Shown here one piece after another: positions 19,135 through 26,415 of a DNA stretch of 32,824 nt. The stretch's first letter is position 1. The number at the start of each line of letters is the position of its first letter. The translations under genes were made by a program, and so were the position numbers. The stretch is from Spirochaetes bacterium GWE1_32_154 (GTDB lineage Bacteria > Spirochaetota > GWE2-31-10), in NCBI GenBank assembly GCA_001829315.1, contig MIAY01000024.1, positions 1 through 32,824 on the forward strand. Direction: 5' to 3'. The notes below the pieces were generated by a model that worked only from the letters and a program-made list of their open reading frames with translations, did no database searches and had not been told where the DNA came from.

Positions 19135-20259
19135 TTATTTTTTATACTGAACTATTTTATTTTCATAATTCTTAAAATAAATAAAATCAGAATCCTCTTT
19201 AACAATATACTCAGGTAATAAAGGAACTTTCCCCCCCTCAGGCAGATCGATTACAAATTGAGGAATCGACATCCCGGAACAATTCCCCCTTAAAGCCTGC
19301 ATTAAACTTATACCATCATTTAAATCACTTCTAAAATGAACAGTTCCCTCGATTAAATCCGGATAAAAAAGATAATATGGTTTAACCATAATTTGTTGAA
19401 GAGTATTGTTAAGTTTTCGCATATCATCATATGTGGTATTTATATTTTTCAATAAAACGCTTTGATTACAAAGCGACGAACCGGATTGTAATATTTTTTT
19501 AACAGCAACTTCCGTATCTTTACTTATTTCATTTGAATGATTAAAATGAGTCACAATCCAAACCGGAAAATATTTTTTTAAAACATCAGTCAAACCATCA
19601 TCAATCCTATAAGGTAAAAAAGAAAGGATTCTTGTACCAATCCTGATTGTTTGTACAGAATTAATCGATGATATTGCAGATAAAATCATATCAAGTTTAT
19701 GATTTTCCAATAATAGAGGCTCGCCACCTGAAATTATCACCTCCCGAATATGCGGATTTGCTTTTAAATACACGACAACATCTTTTAAATCACTCTCGGT
19801 TAACGTGTATTTTTCAGCCCAATTCCATTTTCGCGTACAATACCGGCATAAAGAAGGACATTCTGAAGTTGTTAATAAAACAACTCTATCAGGATAACGC
19901 TTCAAAACACCCGGTAAAGGACAATTTTCAAGTTTATTTTCTCTAAACGGATCAATTTTTAAAATATCAGAGGATATCAACTCTTTTTCATCAGGAAAAA
20001 CCTGACAAAATAAAGGATCATCATGAACAGCATCATGATCCATTAATGAAAAAAAATAAGGTGTTATTGAAAAAGGAAATTTTTTAATAACCTGAGAAAA
20101 TCCGGATCCGACAGCTACATTAAAACGACTCATTAAGGACTCTTTCGTTTTAATTCTATTAGCCATTTGCCATCTATAATCAAACCAATCCTCATCACTA
20201 ACAGAACTATAAAATTGACCCCTGTTTTTCTGTACCAATAAATTATAATCTTTTTTCAA
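19135..20259 (-). CDS. KamA-family radical SAM lysine 2,3-aminomutase-like enzyme
   Basis: Members use SAM, a [4Fe-4S] cluster and PLP to move an amino group from C2 to C3 of lysine. The free amino-acid enzyme is KamA and the elongation-factor-P modifier is EpmB. The 374-residue protein has the radical SAM motif C134-x3-C138-x2-C141 (ECPSLCRYC), SAM-binding SGGEPLLL (177-184), the PLP lysine K344 in EGGKVP, and the two Asp residues that bind the lysine side in KamA (D301 in YPDLIEGTVHF, D338 in FVIDLPEGG). Glutamate mutases change these Asp residues, so lysine is favoured. Length lies between EpmB and KamA. Start is TTG 20259 with AAAGG upstream. No efp, epmA or lysine-fermentation gene is adjacent. 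Confidence 0.88.
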   Translation of the reverse strand: MKKDYNLLVQKNRGQFYSSVSDEDWFDYRWQMANRIKTKESLMSRFNVAVGSGFSQVIKKFPFSITPYFFSLMDHDAVHDDPLFCQVFPDEKELISSDILKIDPFRENKLENCPLPGVLKRYPDRVVLLTTSECPSLCRYCTRKWNWAEKYTLTESDLKDVVVYLKANPHIREVIISGGEPLLLENHKLDMILSAISSINSVQTIRIGTRILSFLPYRIDDGLTDVLKKYFPVWIVTHFNHSNEISKDTEVAVKKILQSGSSLCNQSVLLKNINTTYDDMRKLNNTLQQIMVKPYYLFYPDLIEGTVHFRSDLNDGISLMQALRGNCSGMSIPQFVIDLPEGGKVPLLPEYIVKEDSDFIYFKNYENKIVQYKK

Positions 20260-20289
20260 ATTTTACCTTTATCAATGAATTTTATTAAT

Positions 20290-20318
20290 ATATAATACTT
20301 TTAAATACAGAATGTCAA
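20290..20318 (-). promoter_or_regulatory. Promoter of the aminomutase gene
   Basis: Read leftward: perfect -35 TTGACA (20318-20313), 17-base spacer, -10 TTATAT (20295-20290), or TATATT at 18 bases. The start would fall about 25 bases before the TTG start codon. Confidence 0.6.
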
Positions 20319-20347
20319 TTATTCATTTAGTTCAACTAAAAAAAATC

Positions 20348-20376
20348 GTGACATTATAAATTCACTATCTTTATAC
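20348..20376 (+). promoter_or_regulatory. Promoter of the EF-G-like gene
   Basis: -35 GTGACA (20348-20353), 17-base spacer, -10 TTATAC (20371-20376). It diverges from the aminomutase promoter about 30 bases away. The start near 20383 leaves only about 12 bases before the TTG start codon, shorter than usual, so the exact start is uncertain. Confidence 0.45.
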
Positions 20377-20394
20377 AACACAAGGTTCAACCAA

Positions 20395-22350
20395 TTGCAT
20401 GATATCTCAAAAATAAGAAATTTTGGAATAATCGCACATATTGATGCAGGAAAAACAACAACGACAGAAAAACTTCTTTTATTAACCGGCGTCATCAAAC
20501 ATTCAGGCAGAGTTGATGAAGGAACCGCTTACACCGATTGGCTTTACGAAGAAAAAAAACATGGTATCACTATCAAATCAGCTGCTATAAAATGCAAATG
20601 GCATACAAATGAATTTAATATTATAGACACCCCAGGTCACATTGATTTCTCATCGGAAGTGCATCGCTCATTACGGGTATTAGACAGCACCGTAACAATT
20701 ATTTGTGGCATATCAGGCATTCAAGCACAAACACAGCATGTAACTGCAAAAGCAAAAGAATACGAGCTTCCCGGATTAATCTTCATTAATAAACTTGACC
20801 GGGAAGGTGCTTCATTCGAATCAGTATTAAAACAAATTGAAGAAAGATTTAACTACAGAACACTTCCTATAATAATTCCTTACTATACCCGGGGTAAGTT
20901 TAACGGGATAATTGACATTATTGAATTACATTATTTCACTCCTACATCAAACACCCCGCAAAATATTCCTGAAGATTATACTGATGTTGTAGAAATTTAT
21001 CGTGATTTACTTTTTGACACATTATCATTACACGACGACAAACTTCTTGAAAAACTACTTCATAAAAAATCAACATTAGAAGATATTAAAGAATCAATAC
21101 GAAAACAAACAATAAACAAATTAATAACTCCTGTACTATGCGGTAGCAGCATAAATAACATTGGAATATACCACCTTGCTGAATCTATTAAAAACTACCT
21201 GCCATCGCCGGATGAATCATTAAAAAGAAACGGATTTAACACAACCAATTCAAACAATTTAAAGTTACTCTATATATTTAAAACTATCAGTTCAGCATCA
21301 CATTCAAAACCATTATTTTACGCACGGATTTATAAAGGAAAAATAACAAAAAATGACGTTATTTGGAACCCTGACAACTCAATTGAATACAAAATACTAC
21401 AAATCTTTGAACCTGATATTCAAAATCACACAGAAATAGAATCTGCCGAAACAGGTGATATTGTAATAATTTTATTAGACTTACCTGCAAAATCTGGTGA
21501 TACATTATCCGATAAAAGCAATCACGCATTACTTGAAAAAATCCATTTTCCGGAGCCTGTCTTATATGTAAAAATAGAAACAAACACCTATGAAGACAAA
21601 TTAAAATTCAATCAAATAAAAGATGCTTATTTACTTGACGACCCTACACTCAGATATAAAGAAGACCCGTTAACAGGAGAAACTTTAATCGGTGGTATCG
21701 GTGAACTGCAAATCGAGATTTTCATTGAGATGATAAAAAATAATCACAAATTATATGTTAAACAGGGAAAACCTCAAATTGCATATCGAGTTTGTCCGAT
21801 TGAAAAAACAATTAAAACAATTAGATCTCAAATTCTATTTGAAGGTGAAGCAAAAACAATCAACATAAACCTGACTATTGAAGAGATCCTATCACCTAAA
21901 AATTCCAATGAAATACAACTCCCTGACACTCAAAAAAAAGACATACTCATTAATGAAATACATAAATGTTTATTATCATCTGATTGTGGTCCCTACCCGT
22001 TTATAAATACCAGAGTCACAATTGATTCTATTTCAAATGACAACATCAATGAAACAGTACTTTATGCCGGTATAACTAAAATAATTCTATCTGAACTAAA
22101 AAATATCACAACAAAAAAACTTGAACCTATTATGAATGTAATAATAGAAACAGAACGGGAATACACAGGTGCCGTAACCGGAGATATTCAAAGTAGAAAA
22201 GGTTCAATTATTGACATCATGAGTAAAAATCAACATTCAATTATATACAGCAAGATTCCCATGAAAAACCTTTTTGGTTATTCAACTCACATTAGAGATA
22301 TTACTGCAGGAACCTCAGATTTCAGTATAATTTTCTCTGAGTACACATGA
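20395..22350 (+). CDS. EF-G-like translational GTPase paralogue
   Basis: Ribosome-binding GTPase related to elongation factor G. The 651-residue protein has G1 AHIDAGKTTTTE (14-25), G2 HGITIKSAA, G3 DTPGHIDF, G4 INKLDREGA and G5 CGSS. Domain V is EF-G-like (GAVTGDIQSRKGSI, MKNLFGYSTHIRDITAGTSD). Domain IV is short and lacks the KQSGGRGQYG and VDSSE motifs of EF-G, so the part that reaches the decoding site is degenerate. It starts at TTG 20395 with AAGG upstream, since the overlapping ATG at 20399 is out of frame. It is not clearly TetM-like, and a resistance role should not be assumed. It precedes rplU by 125 bases. A spirochaete-type second EF-G is the likely identity. Confidence 0.85.
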   Translation: MHDISKIRNFGIIAHIDAGKTTTTEKLLLLTGVIKHSGRVDEGTAYTDWLYEEKKHGITIKSAAIKCKWHTNEFNIIDTPGHIDFSSEVHRSLRVLDSTVTIICGISGIQAQTQHVTAKAKEYELPGLIFINKLDREGASFESVLKQIEERFNYRTLPIIIPYYTRGKFNGIIDIIELHYFTPTSNTPQNIPEDYTDVVEIYRDLLFDTLSLHDDKLLEKLLHKKSTLEDIKESIRKQTINKLITPVLCGSSINNIGIYHLAESIKNYLPSPDESLKRNGFNTTNSNNLKLLYIFKTISSASHSKPLFYARIYKGKITKNDVIWNPDNSIEYKILQIFEPDIQNHTEIESAETGDIVIILLDLPAKSGDTLSDKSNHALLEKIHFPEPVLYVKIETNTYEDKLKFNQIKDAYLLDDPTLRYKEDPLTGETLIGGIGELQIEIFIEMIKNNHKLYVKQGKPQIAYRVCPIEKTIKTIRSQILFEGEAKTININLTIEEILSPKNSNEIQLPDTQKKDILINEIHKCLLSSDCGPYPFINTRVTIDSISNDNINETVLYAGITKIILSELKNITTKKLEPIMNVIIETEREYTGAVTGDIQSRKGSIIDIMSKNQHSIIYSKIPMKNLFGYSTHIRDITAGTSDFSIIFSEYT

Positions 22351-22475
22351 GACACATTTAAAAAACTGATATTTAGACTTTATTTTATGCAGAGCATTTG
22401 ACTTTAATTCCGAATTATGATAGAAGTTTTTGTCTTAAATCGACTGAATTAATAATAGTGAACAGGAGTTCGAAA

Positions 22476-22796
22476 ATGAAAGCAATTATAGAAGACAGAT
22501 CAAGACAATACACTGTCGCTATCGGTGATACTTTAGCAATCGATAGAATTGAAGGTCTTGAGGAAGGAAAAGAAGTTACTTTTGATAATGTAATGATGAT
22601 AACTAATGATAAAAATGAGACAAAATTTGGTGCTCCTTTTGTTGCAGGATCATCTGTAATTGGAAAAGTTGTAAACAATTCAATTAGAGATCCAAAAATC
22701 ATCGTATTTAAGTTCAAAAGAAGAAAAGGTTACAAAAGAACAAAAGGTCATAAGCAAGAGCGAACTCTTATAAAAATAGAGTCTATAAAAGCTTAA
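22476..22796 (+). CDS. rplU: 50S ribosomal protein L21
   Basis: Structural protein of the large subunit that binds 23S rRNA. The 106-residue product begins MKAIIEDRSRQYTVAIGD and ends with the L21 signature FKRRKGYKRTKGHKQ. I place the start at ATG 22476, preceded by AGGAGTT. An upstream in-frame extension to 22398 has no ribosome-binding site and no similarity to L21. A TTGACT at 22398-22403 with TAGAAG 17 bases later is a possible weak promoter, with an inverted repeat TAATTC-C-GAATTA in its spacer. First gene of the rplU-prp-rpmA-obgE-nadD run. Confidence 0.97.
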   Translation: MKAIIEDRSRQYTVAIGDTLAIDRIEGLEEGKEVTFDNVMMITNDKNETKFGAPFVAGSSVIGKVVNNSIRDPKIIVFKFKRRKGYKRTKGHKQERTLIKIESIKA

Positions 22797-22797
22797 T

Positions 22798-23139
22798 TTG
22801 ATTACTGTAATGTTCAATGTCTATGCAAATGGATTATTAAATACCATAACCATTTCAGGACATGCTGAATTTGACAAAAAAGGAAAGGATATAGTTTGTG
22901 CAGCAGTATCTGTATTAATCCAAACTTTTTATATGACATTAAAACAACTTGATGGTTTAATTGTTAATTTGATTGACGATAAAGTTTTTAGTGTCACCAT
23001 TGAAAATGATTTTAAGAATTATACTGAAACACTATATGGTATCTGCTCTTTTTTATTGACCGGAATATATCTTTTAAAAAAAAATTATCCGGACTATATT
23101 AAAATTATAAATAAAGGAGTTAATAATGGCACATCATAA
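22798..23139 (+). CDS. prp: Ribosomal-processing cysteine protease Prp homologue
   Basis: Prp (DUF464/YsxB family) removes an N-terminal extension from ribosomal protein L27 in Firmicutes and relatives. The 113-residue protein has the catalytic pair H22 (SGHAEF) and C34 ([10 protein letters not shown]), with the usual spacing. The start is TTG 22798, one base after the rplU stop; this gives the expected MITV N-terminus, and the next ATG would cut off four residues. No strong ribosome-binding site precedes it, so coupling to rplU is likely. Its 3' end overlaps rpmA by 14 bases. The neighbouring L27 lacks a cleavable extension, so its substrate here is unclear. Confidence 0.92.
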   Translation: MITVMFNVYANGLLNTITISGHAEFDKKGKDIVCAAVSVLIQTFYMTLKQLDGLIVNLIDDKVFSVTIENDFKNYTETLYGICSFLLTGIYLLKKNYPDYIKIINKGVNNGTS

Positions 23140-23383
23140 AGGTGGTGGTAGTACCACTAACGGAAGAGAATCGGAGTCAAAAAGATTAGGTGTTAAAAAA
23201 TTTGGCGGAATGACTGTAAAAGCAGGAAATATACTAATCAGACAAAGAGGAACAAGATTTCATCCTGGGACAAATGTAGGTTGTGGTAAAGACCACACAC
23301 TTTTTGCTTTAACTGACGGTATTGTAGAGTTCGAAAGAATTAGAGGCGGTACAAGAAGAGCAATTAGCGTTTACCAGGCGTAA
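23126..23383 (+). CDS. rpmA: 50S ribosomal protein L27
   Basis: L27 reaches the peptidyl-transferase centre with its N-terminus. The 85-residue protein begins [20 protein letters not shown] and continues LGVKKFGG, then [22 protein letters not shown], all family hallmarks. AAAGGAG sits directly upstream of the ATG, so the start is firm and the protein begins directly at the mature form, with no Firmicutes-type leader. The start lies inside the end of prp. Confidence 0.98.
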   Translation: MAHHKGGGSTTNGRESESKRLGVKKFGGMTVKAGNILIRQRGTRFHPGTNVGCGKDHTLFALTDGIVEFERIRGGTRRAISVYQA

Positions 23384-23385
23384 AT

Positions 23386-24393
23386 ATGTTTTTTGTTGAT
23401 GAAACAATAATTAAGATAAAATCAGGAAATGGCGGAGCCGGCTGTGTTAGTTTCAGACGGGAAAAAAACATTCCATTTGGCGGACCCAACGGTGGCGATG
23501 GCGGCGACGGTGGGTCTGTTATCTTTAGAGTTAAACAAAATGTCAGAACTCTTTATGACTTGAAAAGACTAAAGAAATTCTTCGCAAAAAACGGATCCGG
23601 TGGTATGGGTTCTCAAATGAACGGTAAAGCTGGCGAGGATGTGTATATTGAAGTACCACCCGGTACAGCTTTGTACGACTTTGAAACCGGAGACTTTTTG
23701 AAGGATCTTGTAACTGAAAATGATGAATTTGTATTATTGACAGGTGGCAAAGGCGGACTTGGTAATATGAATTTCAGAAGTGCAACAAATCAAGCTCCTC
23801 GATATGCACAACCGGGCTTACCCGGTAAAGAAATGAAAATTAAAGTTGAACTTAAGTTAATTGCAGATGTCGGTTTAGTAGGTTTTCCTAATGCAGGAAA
23901 GTCAACACTATTAAGTGTTGTTTCTGATGCAAGACCAAAAATTGCCAATTACCCGTTTACAACATTGATTCCAAATCTTGGCGTTTTTCGTGTTGAATAC
24001 CAAACGTATGTTATGGCTGATATTCCAGGGATTATAGAAGGTGCTTCGAGTGGCGTAGGTTTAGGAATTGAATTTTTAAAGCACATAGAACGAACGAAAT
24101 TATTATTATTTATTATTGATCTTGAAGATCAGGATTATGAATTACAGTTTAAAAAGTTAAGAAAAGAAATTAAAAATTACTCTACCGAACTGTATAAAAA
24201 ACCATATTTAATTGCAGCATCAAAATACGATCTTGAAGATGGTAATTTTAAAGTAGAACTTCTTGAAAAAGAAGTCGGTTTAAAAAATGTCATTCCTTTT
24301 TCAGGAATAACGATGGATGGGATTGAAAATCTACTTTATATATTAAAAAATACCATCCATAGTATTGAAGAAAAAGAAAAGGTACATGTCTAA
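23386..24393 (+). CDS. obgE: GTPase ObgE/CgtA
   Basis: Obg is an essential GTPase for 50S subunit maturation and stress control. The 335-residue protein has the glycine-rich Obg fold (residues 1-157; repeated GG motifs such as GGPNGGDGGDGG) and a G domain: G1 GFPNAGKST, G3 DIPGIIEGAS, and G4 as ASKYD rather than NKxD. The first base-reading residue, Asn, is therefore Ser. It ends without the C-terminal OCT domain found in some homologues. The start is two bases after the rpmA stop, and the stop overlaps the nadD ATG (TAATG). Confidence 0.97.
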   Translation: MFFVDETIIKIKSGNGGAGCVSFRREKNIPFGGPNGGDGGDGGSVIFRVKQNVRTLYDLKRLKKFFAKNGSGGMGSQMNGKAGEDVYIEVPPGTALYDFETGDFLKDLVTENDEFVLLTGGKGGLGNMNFRSATNQAPRYAQPGLPGKEMKIKVELKLIADVGLVGFPNAGKSTLLSVVSDARPKIANYPFTTLIPNLGVFRVEYQTYVMADIPGIIEGASSGVGLGIEFLKHIERTKLLLFIIDLEDQDYELQFKKLRKEIKNYSTELYKKPYLIAASKYDLEDGNFKVELLEKEVGLKNVIPFSGITMDGIENLLYILKNTIHSIEEKEKVHV

Positions 24394-24962
24394 TGAAAAT
24401 AGCCATCTATGGTGGAACTTTTAATCCAATTCATTTTGGTCATTTGTTATCAGCCCAATTCGTGGCTGAAACACTTGATTATGATCAAATCTATTTTGTT
24501 CCTGCACATATCCCGGTACATAAAAACACATCAAACTTAATCGATGGTTTTCATCGATTAAAAATGATTGAACTTGCCATTACATCTATACCTCAATTTT
24601 CAATATTAGATATTGAATTAAAACGAGGTGGGAATTCATATACAATTGATACCATTGAAAGCCTGATCAATGAAACTAATATCGACAGTAAAATTGGTAT
24701 TATTATCGGCGACGACCTGATTGATGGTTTAAGCACATGGAAATCTTTTGAAAAATTACAAAAATTAACTGACATAATTTGCCTAACAAGAAAAAACAGA
24801 TCATATGATAATATATATAACGTCCAATTTCTACACAATAATATATACGAATTCAGTTCTACAGAAATTAGAAAAAGAATAATTAACAAAAGAAATATTG
24901 ACTTTATGGTACCAAATAATGTAAAAAACTACATTGAAAGTAATGGATTATATCAAAATTAA
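24393..24962 (+). CDS. nadD: Nicotinate-nucleotide adenylyltransferase
   Basis: NadD joins nicotinate mononucleotide and ATP to give deamido-NAD. The 189-residue protein has the nucleotidyltransferase motif GGTFNPIHFGHL (residues 7-18) and the C-terminal SSTEIRKRI, both complete. It starts in a TAATG overlap with obgE. The HD-domain phosphatase (YqeK), often next to or fused with NadD, is missing here; instead the gene is followed by repeat copy 2. Confidence 0.95.
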   Translation: MKIAIYGGTFNPIHFGHLLSAQFVAETLDYDQIYFVPAHIPVHKNTSNLIDGFHRLKMIELAITSIPQFSILDIELKRGGNSYTIDTIESLINETNIDSKIGIIIGDDLIDGLSTWKSFEKLQKLTDIICLTRKNRSYDNIYNVQFLHNNIYEFSSTEIRKRIINKRNIDFMVPNNVKNYIESNGLYQN

Positions 24963-24979
24963 AATTCAATATACTTATG

Positions 24980-25164
24980 GAAGCTCTTGCAAAAATCAAG
25001 AGTACTTGATAATGAAAAAGGTACTTTTTTTTTACTTCCGTAATATGCGATATAATCGCATTAGCCCCTGGTCATAACGGGTACGCTACTGCTCGAACAT
25101 GCAACCTGAGTAGCTTCTTGCAAAATTTCGAGATATGAAAAAAAATATTTTTGCAAGAAGCTCT
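24980..25164 (+). repeat. Dispersed intergenic repeat, copy 2
   Basis: About 185 bases between nadD and the LCP-like gene. It begins GAAGCTCTTGCAAAAAT (24980) and ends with the near inverted complement ATTTTTGCAAGAAGCTC. Internal parts are a TGCGAT-ATA-ATCGCA hairpin (25046-25060), a G+C-richer insert absent from copy 1 (about 25062-25110) with GCTACT/AGTAGC arms (25085-25090, 25109-25114), and a perfect 14-bp hairpin AGCTTCTTGCAAAA (25112-25125) with its complement (25149-25162). No frame looks coding. It would be transcribed if nadD and the next gene share a message. Confidence 0.8.
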
Positions 25165-25198
25165 ATGAATAAACAAAATTATGAAATAAGGAAATTGT

Positions 25199-26401
25199 AT
25201 GACAGTCAATGCAAGAAAAAATAACGATTCAAATGGTTTGATTTTAATCGGATTAATTATTTTGCTTTTGTTACTTACAATATTTGCAGGTCGTTTTTTT
25301 AGAAGTGAAAATAAATTGAATATATTATTTCATAATAATCAAACGATATCAACTATAGTTGGTGTATATGACGAAAATCAGGAGATAACAAATATAAGTG
25401 TTCTTTTCTTTAATTCATTTAGTAATCGAGTTAGCGGAGTATACTTATTGCCTTCAACATACACTTCATTTATCAAAAACAATAAATCAGTTTTTTTAAC
25501 ATTAGCTGAAGCATTAAAAAAAGACATTAATAAAGACGAAATAAAAAATGGGATTTCGCGTCTTTTAGGAACGAAAATAAATTATTATTTATTCATTAAA
25601 GAAAATAATTTTATTAAATATATAGATCTGATTGGTGGTGTTGAAGTATACACAGAAGAAATATCTATTCCTGAAAAAAATATTTTTTACCCTTCTGGTA
25701 TCATACAACTGGACGGAGACAAGTCATTAGAGTATATACAACTTCAGTTTTCAACCGGAAACGAATATGATACATTAAAAAGATCTGATATTTTTATTAA
25801 AAGTCTTTTTCAATTAAAAGATGATTTTACTCAATCAAATAATGAAGTTATAATAACAGATTTCCTATATCCTTTGTTTTCAACAAATTTATCAATTAAC
25901 GATTTTTTAATATTCTATAAACAAATTTTAAAAAGATACAATGAGGGAATAACTGATTTTTCACGTTTTTTTCTATCAACAATTGTATATTGCGATAAAG
26001 ATATGAAAGACGGTGTCGAAATCTATCTTCCAAAACAATCCGGCAATTGGATTCGTAGCCAGATAACTGATAATCTTGAAAAACTATCCCGAAAAGAATT
26101 GAAAGATATAGGTAATAAAATTACCATCCAGCTACTAAATGGAACTGATATAGTAGGTTTTGCGAATAGAACAAAACACTATATTGAATCATTTGGCTTT
26201 GATGTTGTTGAAGTAGCGAATGCAGATAATCAGGACTATAGAAATACTATTGTTATTATCCAGGGTTCTGAAGAGAAAGCATTAAAATTAGCAGAATTAA
26301 TTCGATGTAAAAAGATAACAAAAAATGAAAGTGAAAATAATACAACCTATGATTTAACGTTAATATTAGGTAAAGATTTTGATGGACGAGTAGTAAAATA
26401 A
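25199..26401 (+). CDS. LytR/CpsA/Psr-like protein with LytR_C domain, degenerate catalytic site
   Basis: The 400-residue protein has one N-terminal membrane helix (about 14-31) and an outside domain resembling LCP phosphotransferases, which attach polymers to cell-wall glycan. LIGGVEVY, the G-x-IQLDGDKSLEYIQ stretch and YDTLKRSDIF match the LCP pattern (GGVeV, LdGeqALaYvR, D..R..RQ). The C-terminal LytR_C domain begins at ITIQLLNGTDIVGFANRTK. The conserved phosphate-binding residues are altered: PRD is PST, and YvRxR is YIQLQ. Catalysis is therefore doubtful. Start ATG follows AAGGAA. It occupies the place a LytR-type gene has in other spirochaete nadD clusters. RsfS, often next, is absent. 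Confidence 0.75.
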   Translation: MTVNARKNNDSNGLILIGLIILLLLLTIFAGRFFRSENKLNILFHNNQTISTIVGVYDENQEITNISVLFFNSFSNRVSGVYLLPSTYTSFIKNNKSVFLTLAEALKKDINKDEIKNGISRLLGTKINYYLFIKENNFIKYIDLIGGVEVYTEEISIPEKNIFYPSGIIQLDGDKSLEYIQLQFSTGNEYDTLKRSDIFIKSLFQLKDDFTQSNNEVIITDFLYPLFSTNLSINDFLIFYKQILKRYNEGITDFSRFFLSTIVYCDKDMKDGVEIYLPKQSGNWIRSQITDNLEKLSRKELKDIGNKITIQLLNGTDIVGFANRTKHYIESFGFDVVEVANADNQDYRNTIVIIQGSEEKALKLAELIRCKKITKNESENNTTYDLTLILGKDFDGRVVK

Positions 26402-26415
26402 AAAGTTGGTAACAG

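Noticed and set aside
20395-22350. Tetracycline-resistance ribosomal protection protein (TetM type)
   Set aside because: Domain V motifs are of EF-G type, and domain IV lacks the TetM tip loop. No other resistance gene or mobile element is nearby.
22398-22475. Longer N-terminus for L21
   Set aside because: No ribosome-binding site and no resemblance to L21. AGGAGTT sits before ATG 22476.
25062-25114. tRNA or integron attC site in the G+C-richer part of repeat copy 2
   Set aside because: No cloverleaf and no GTTRRRY/RYYYAAC pair could be made to fit. Only short arms GCTACT/AGTAGC are present.
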